Shown here piece after piece: positions 59,873 to 64,000 of a stretch of 64,000 nt of DNA. The translations under genes were made by a program, and so were the position numbers. Below the pieces are notes generated by a model. It did not search any database, had not been told where the DNA came from, and saw only the letters and a program-made list of their open reading frames with translations. Source of the DNA: G963668605 sp963668605 (GTDB taxonomy: Bacteria; Acidobacteriota; Terriglobia; Bryobacterales; Bryobacteraceae); the NCBI GenBank assembly GCA_963668605.1, contig OY764903.1, positions 5,704,001 to 5,768,000 on the forward strand, written 5' to 3'. Numbering within the stretch: the stretch's first letter is position 1; each line of letters starts with the position of its first letter.

Positions 59873-61276
59873 TCAGGTCCACAATTCGTTGATCGGTCCG
59901 TAGAGATCCTGATCGGATGAGGGCACCAGATAGAAGCCCCGGTGGAAAGGATCGTCGTAACGTACGTTCGTCCAGTTGATACCCATCGCAGAGTAGATGG
60001 TTGCTTCGATGTCCTCGGGCTTGATGTCGCGCTCGCGGCTCCAGCCGGACTCCGTCGTCTGCGCGCCCGCGCTATCGGTGGAGCCTATGGCGCGCCCGCC
60101 GCGCACTCCCGCGCCGGCGAAGAGGCAGAACTGCTGCAGGTAGTGATCGCGGCCGCCCTGCGCCGTCACCTTCCCGACAGTGCGGCCGAACTCGCCCTGC
60201 ATCACGATCAGCGTCTCATTCAACAGGCCGCTCGATTTCAGGTCGCCGAGCAATTCTGAGAGTCCGTCGTCGAGTTGCTTGCCTAGCGTGTAGAGGTTGT
60301 TGCCCCTGGGATTCTGGGCGCCATAGATATCGACGTGCATATCCCAACCGCCCAACGTGATCTGGATGAATCGTGTGCCCTGGTCCGCAGCGAGCACCTG
60401 CTTGGCCACCAGACACGCGTTGCCGAAAGCGTTGCCGCCGTAACGCGCGCTCTCTGGCGCCGTGAATTTGAACGCCTGGTCCACGACAGGGTTATACATC
60501 AGTCCCCTCGCGGCTTTGTAAAACAGGTCGAAACTCTCCACCTCTTTTCCCAGCGGAGAGTCGGCGCGCAATCCGCCGTCGAGAGCCTGCAACGTATTCC
60601 ACTTGTCCTCGAAACGCGTAGCGCCGTCGGAGTTGGTCACATTGGGCAAGCCCGCGGTGGACGGAGCAATTTTGAACGGCGCGAAGGACGCCGAAAGATA
60701 GCCGGACCCAATCGCTCCGCTCGAGTTCAAGCCGAGGAACGAGGGAAACACCTGCGTCGGTTTGCGCTCCGACGCCTTTTCAATCGAGACGATACTGCCG
60801 ATGTTGGGTGCGATGTCGCCGAGCGCCGCGGTGGGATTGCGGCCGATCTGCAGCCATGTCTGCGCAAGCGTGTGTTGCAGGTTCCATGAACGCATTGAGC
60901 GCACGATAGCCATGTCGGGCACACTCGCCGCCAGCTTCGGAAACAGGCCGGTGGGCCAGCGCAGGCCGCTGATGGTTTCGGGCGCGAAGTTCACGGGCGT
61001 CGTACCGGAGATCTCCTTCAGGTCGAACGTGTCGGTGTGGCTGGGCGCTCCGGCCAATAGGATGAAGATCACGTTCTTCGCCGTGTTAATGGTGGTCACC
61101 GGCGTTTGCGCTGCCAGATCCTGCGCGCCCAACCGGCCGCCAAGAAATGAGGCGGTAATCCCTGCTCCGGCCAACTGGAAGAAATGTCGGCGCGAGAGGT
61201 GCGGCCGCGCGAAGAAGCTCTGATGCGGATGCGAATAGCGCTCGACGATCCTGTCGAATTTCTCTTGTGCGTTCAT
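59873..61276 (-). CDS. DUF1501 family protein
   Basis: 467 residues from ATG 61276, preceded by a GGGGGCGG-type site. It starts with a Tat-type signal region (SRRHFFQLAGAGITASFLGG). The alkaline-phosphatase-like DUF1501 core has NVIFILLAGAPSHTDTFDLKE, TRFIQITLGGWDMHVD and VMQGEFGRTVGKV, typical of this family, which is usually paired with DUF1549/DUF1553 proteins in Acidobacteriota and Planctomycetes. The function is unknown; an exported phosphatase- or sulfatase-like hydrolase is the usual guess. It lies 8 nt after the partner gene. Confidence 0.9.
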   Translation of the reverse strand: MNAQEKFDRIVERYSHPHQSFFARPHLSRRHFFQLAGAGITASFLGGRLGAQDLAAQTPVTTINTAKNVIFILLAGAPSHTDTFDLKEISGTTPVNFAPETISGLRWPTGLFPKLAASVPDMAIVRSMRSWNLQHTLAQTWLQIGRNPTAALGDIAPNIGSIVSIEKASERKPTQVFPSFLGLNSSGAIGSGYLSASFAPFKIAPSTAGLPNVTNSDGATRFEDKWNTLQALDGGLRADSPLGKEVESFDLFYKAARGLMYNPVVDQAFKFTAPESARYGGNAFGNACLVAKQVLAADQGTRFIQITLGGWDMHVDIYGAQNPRGNNLYTLGKQLDDGLSELLGDLKSSGLLNETLIVMQGEFGRTVGKVTAQGGRDHYLQQFCLFAGAGVRGGRAIGSTDSAGAQTTESGWSRERDIKPEDIEATIYSAMGINWTNVRYDDPFHRGFYLVPSSDQDLYGPINELWT

Positions 61277-61284
61277 TCCGCCCC

Positions 61285-63270
61285 CTAATAGTTGAAAACG
61301 AAATCGACCTTGTTGAAAAGCGACCACAACAGGTTCTCGGCCTTCTGCGAACGCGCACCTGTTTTCAGACTGGCCATGGCCACGCTTTTTTCGGCCTCCG
61401 TCGGATAGCGCGAAAGAACGCTGAGATAGAGGTTGATCACCATCACTTCGTCGGATGCGTTGATGTACTTGGAGAGCAGACTTGCCGTTGCGCCCGAGCC
61501 GCTGGCCTTGATGCGCGTCATCACAAAGCTGTCGTTCATCAAGCTCAGGGCTTGTGAGGGTGAGCCCTCCGAACTCCGCTCGTTGTCTTCGCGATTGCCG
61601 CGCAGGAAGCTGTCGAGAAACGCCGTAACGGTTCCGCCCGGAAAGCCGCGCGGCTCGGGCAACTGCATCGCGTATTTCACGAACCAGTCCGGGGTAACGC
61701 GATAGTTCGGCGCTACGTTGCTCGCCTGCACCAACGCGTCATGAATCTCTTCGGCCCACAGACGGCGCACCAACTTGCGCGCATAGAGCCTCTCCCAAGC
61801 CGGATTCCATTCGCCGCTGTAACGCGACGAGAGTTGATAGGCCTGCGATGTGGCTATCTTGCGCATTAACGCTTTCAAATCAAAGCCACTGTCGACGAAA
61901 TCCTGCGCCAGCGCATTCAGCAGGCGTGGATTCGAAGGCTGTAACGTCCACGGTTCCGCAGGCGGATTGTCGGGGTCGAGCCGCGCGGGGTCGAACTGAT
62001 TCGCCGGCTCCACCAGCCCAAGCGTGAAGAACTCTTTCCAGATGTAGTTGACCGTCGCGCGCGCGAACTGGAAGTCCGCCGTCACCTCACGGCCCAGCAC
62101 TTCGCGGTAATTCTCACCGGGCTTCGGACCATTGCCGCTAAATGGATAGACGGGCGCAATCACCGAAGTCGAGCCGATCGGAGTACGCGCCGGACGGTTG
62201 CCGGTGCTGGTATTCAAACGATAGTCGACAGCTTTCGGGTCCGTGTTGTCGCGCACGGCCCAGTAGTAGGGCTGCGGCTGACCCGCGACCGAAGGAGTGC
62301 GCGCGGTGGAAGTATGCGAATAGAACGCTGCCAGCCCCCAGGCGGAAGCGCGCGTTGCCGTCTTGCCCCACAGGCTCAACATGTCCAGATGGCCGCGCCC
62401 GTTGTGGCACAGTAAGCAATTCACCTGCGCCATGCCCAGAAAAGTCTCGGCTACGTTCGTCGCCTGCTGATCGTAGACGTCCTGGATCGGACCGCCCTGC
62501 ACGATGCCTCCGATGGTCCAGTTGATGGCGCCCTGGCTGTCTTCCCAACTGTTCTCGCCCTTGGCAGAAATCACCTCGCGTACGAGTTGGTCATAAGGCT
62601 TATTGGCGGCGAGTGCGGACTTGATCCAGTTATAGAAGGCGTTGCGGCCCTCGGCATAACGGACCACGCTCTGTGAGTTGATGCGATCCGTGTTTTTCAG
62701 CAGGTCGCCGAAGTACATGGTCCATTTGTCCACCCACTCGGGTGATTGCAGTAATTCGTCGACCAGTTTTGCGCGCTTGTCGGGTGCATCGTCCGCAACG
62801 AAGTTGAGCAGCCGGTCTTGCGTCGGGATGCGGCCGGTGATATCGAGCGTGACGCGGCGGGCGAATTCGTAGTCGTCCGTGAGTTGCGCTGGTTGGACGC
62901 CGGCTTGCTGCATCGCACCAAACAGATACTTGTCGATTGTCCCGGAATGATCGAGCGGCTGTGCGGCGTTGGTGCGACTGCTGCTTCCCGCGGCGGCGAA
63001 ACTTGCTCTGCCGCTAGGTGCCGGCAGCAGTCCGGTAACCGACGCTGTCAAGGCGCTCGCGGCATAGCGCTCGCGCGGAGCCCTGTTCAAGCCACCCGCC
63101 GCGAACCTCTCGTGCTCCGGACCGAAGAAGACGCACTCGGCGTGCTCCACGCTCAGTTCGTCGTCGGCGCGCACTCGCTCGATGCGCCACAATGCCGCCC
63201 AGCCAAGAACCAATGCCGAGACGGCTGCAAACGATTTAGTCCCTTTTGAAATGCTGATCCCGAGTCCCAT
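61285..63270 (-). CDS. DUF1549/DUF1553 family protein with CxxCH motif
   Basis: About 661 residues from the methionine at 63270; an alternative start is 63312. A hydrophobic N-terminal segment (FAAVSALVLGWAALW) suggests export or anchoring. DUF1549 (RRVTLDITGRIPTQDRLLNFV, LVDELLQSPEWVDKW) and DUF1553 (ARATVNYIWKEFF, RLYARKLVRRLWAEEIHDAL) are both seen. Between them CLLCHNG is a heme c binding motif (CxxCH). Such proteins pair with DUF1501 proteins, and a cytochrome-linked role in polymer breakdown has been proposed for some. Unusual in that the heme motif lies in the middle, not in a separate N-terminal c domain. Confidence 0.85.
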   Translation of the reverse strand: MGLGISISKGTKSFAAVSALVLGWAALWRIERVRADDELSVEHAECVFFGPEHERFAAGGLNRAPRERYAASALTASVTGLLPAPSGRASFAAAGSSSRTNAAQPLDHSGTIDKYLFGAMQQAGVQPAQLTDDYEFARRVTLDITGRIPTQDRLLNFVADDAPDKRAKLVDELLQSPEWVDKWTMYFGDLLKNTDRINSQSVVRYAEGRNAFYNWIKSALAANKPYDQLVREVISAKGENSWEDSQGAINWTIGGIVQGGPIQDVYDQQATNVAETFLGMAQVNCLLCHNGRGHLDMLSLWGKTATRASAWGLAAFYSHTSTARTPSVAGQPQPYYWAVRDNTDPKAVDYRLNTSTGNRPARTPIGSTSVIAPVYPFSGNGPKPGENYREVLGREVTADFQFARATVNYIWKEFFTLGLVEPANQFDPARLDPDNPPAEPWTLQPSNPRLLNALAQDFVDSGFDLKALMRKIATSQAYQLSSRYSGEWNPAWERLYARKLVRRLWAEEIHDALVQASNVAPNYRVTPDWFVKYAMQLPEPRGFPGGTVTAFLDSFLRGNREDNERSSEGSPSQALSLMNDSFVMTRIKASGSGATASLLSKYINASDEVMVINLYLSVLSRYPTEAEKSVAMASLKTGARSQKAENLLWSLFNKVDFVFNY

Positions 63271-63432
63271 GCGGCCCAGCCCCCAGTGTCTTGCTACTAC
63301 CGTTCCAAACACCCTCTTGCCCAGAGAGTTGCGACCAATAAATTGCCCTGGTACTGCTGGGGCAACGCTTGTGCCGCTTCTATTGGATGACTGGAGGCCC
63401 GTGTTGGGCTACATAAATCTGCGGGAACGCAC

Positions 63433-64000
63433 TTACTTGGCGTATTCCTTGTACATTGCCGCGATGCCGGCCGCGTTGGCGTCGCCTGGGTGGATGACGA
63501 CACGATAGCGGAAGCGCCAACTCTTGCCCGGGCTCAGCGTCATGCTGCCGTCCTTGGTCTTGTCGCCCGTGAAGTCATGCATGCCCCAGATGTTGGCGGC
63601 GAACAGACCGTAGCTGCGCGAGTGCCAGTGCGTCGGGTGGCCGGGGTTCGCCGGATGATCGAAAATCGCGATACCGACGGTCGCGCCGTCGAGCTGTCCT
63701 GCGTAATCGACCCACGGAGACGGTTTGCCCCAAACCAGCTTTTCTCCCACCTTACCTTCCGCGTTCACCATCTTGCCCGTGTGCTTCTCATCGAGCGGCG
63801 TTGCCAGGCGAATCGCGAATGCGCCTTCCTTGGTGTCGCCGAACTTCGCGCTCTCGACGGCCGTGAGCTTGATATCGACATCAATGATGCGCAACTTGGG
63901 ATCGGAGTGGAAGATCATCACGCGATCTTCCGTGAGCAGCGTTTTGCCGCCCGGTTCCTGCCACGCGAACGTTGCGTTGATGGAGCCGGACTTGGCGCCA
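63433..64000 (-). CDS. DUF6807 (PmoA-like) protein, cut by window edge
   Basis: The reading frame is open from 64000 to the stop at 63433, about 189 residues. The conserved motif IFDHPANPGHPTHWHSRSYGLF with Asp and His residues is that of DUF6807 proteins (named PmoA-like by annotation, without proven role in methane oxidation). The N-terminus is outside the window. It is the first visible gene of the minus-strand group with DUF1549 and DUF1501. Confidence 0.8.
   Translation of the reverse strand, partial: GAKSGSINATFAWQEPGGKTLLTEDRVMIFHSDPKLRIIDVDIKLTAVESAKFGDTKEGAFAIRLATPLDEKHTGKMVNAEGKVGEKLVWGKPSPWVDYAGQLDGATVGIAIFDHPANPGHPTHWHSRSYGLFAANIWGMHDFTGDKTKDGSMTLSPGKSWRFRYRVVIHPGDANAAGIAAMYKEYAK

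Overview
The window looks like chromosomal DNA of an Acidobacteriota member, most likely the Bryobacterales/Solibacter side. This rests on gene content: a very large Oar-type TonB-dependent receptor, DUF1501 and DUF1549/DUF1553 neighbours, a DUF6807 protein, paired Tat-type sulfatases, GH95- and GH97-like enzymes, high-GC codon use, and arrays of short stem-loop modules between genes. No rRNA, tRNA or CRISPR array was seen. The taxonomic call is an inference from gene families and was not tested by alignment.

Region 1 (0.07-11.9 kb): after a GatB/YqeY gene, a nine-gene + strand block encodes the methylmalonyl-CoA route of propionate metabolism: transcarboxylase 5S-like, 12S-like, OadG-like and biotin-carrier chains, methylmalonyl-CoA epimerase, both mutase subunits, the MeaB chaperone GTPase and a succinyl-CoA:acetate-type CoA-transferase. 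Together they can interconvert succinyl-CoA and propionyl-CoA with pyruvate/oxaloacetate as carboxyl partner.

Region 2 (11.9-25 kb) is an accessory island. It holds a duplicated Cys-rich zinc-finger protein, a 204-bp-period direct repeat made of stem-loops, a decayed IS21 element, and a six-gene minus-strand operon (14211-21183) whose junctions all overlap by 1-4 nt. That operon encodes a ribbon-helix-helix regulator, a NADAR protein, a SIS-HAD fusion, a phosphoribosyltransferase-like protein, an AAA-type ATPase and an unrecognised Rossmann-like protein. It is the best candidate for an undescribed (conflict or nucleotide-chemistry) system. Downstream are a RAYT-type transposase remnant flanked by inverted copies of a dispersed repeat, a HigA antitoxin with a broken HigB, and a terminase-like pair without phage genes.

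Region 3 (25-33 kb): EF-P with an unusual loop, then a cysM-mec-cysO-moeZ operon for thiocarboxylate-dependent cysteine synthesis, followed by a group II intron (probably class C) inserted behind a stem-loop, and a membrane spermidine-synthase-like protein.

Region 4 (33-46.6 kb): mixed housekeeping and regulatory genes. These are a glycosyltransferase, a response regulator with degenerate GGDEF, a sigma-54 activator with an altered GAFTGA motif, RlpA, a 24-residue Lys/Ala peptide gene with its own promoter and terminator, a MidA-type methyltransferase, a DNA adenine methyltransferase with an unknown partner, an NCS1 transporter, an MNT/HEPN toxin-antitoxin pair and Der.

Region 5 (46.8-64 kb): a glycan-scavenging and exported-protein region with the TonB-dependent receptor, two sulfatases, GH95- and GH97-like enzymes, two tandem membrane-anchored paralogs, and the DUF1501/DUF1549/DUF6807 group, cut by the right edge.
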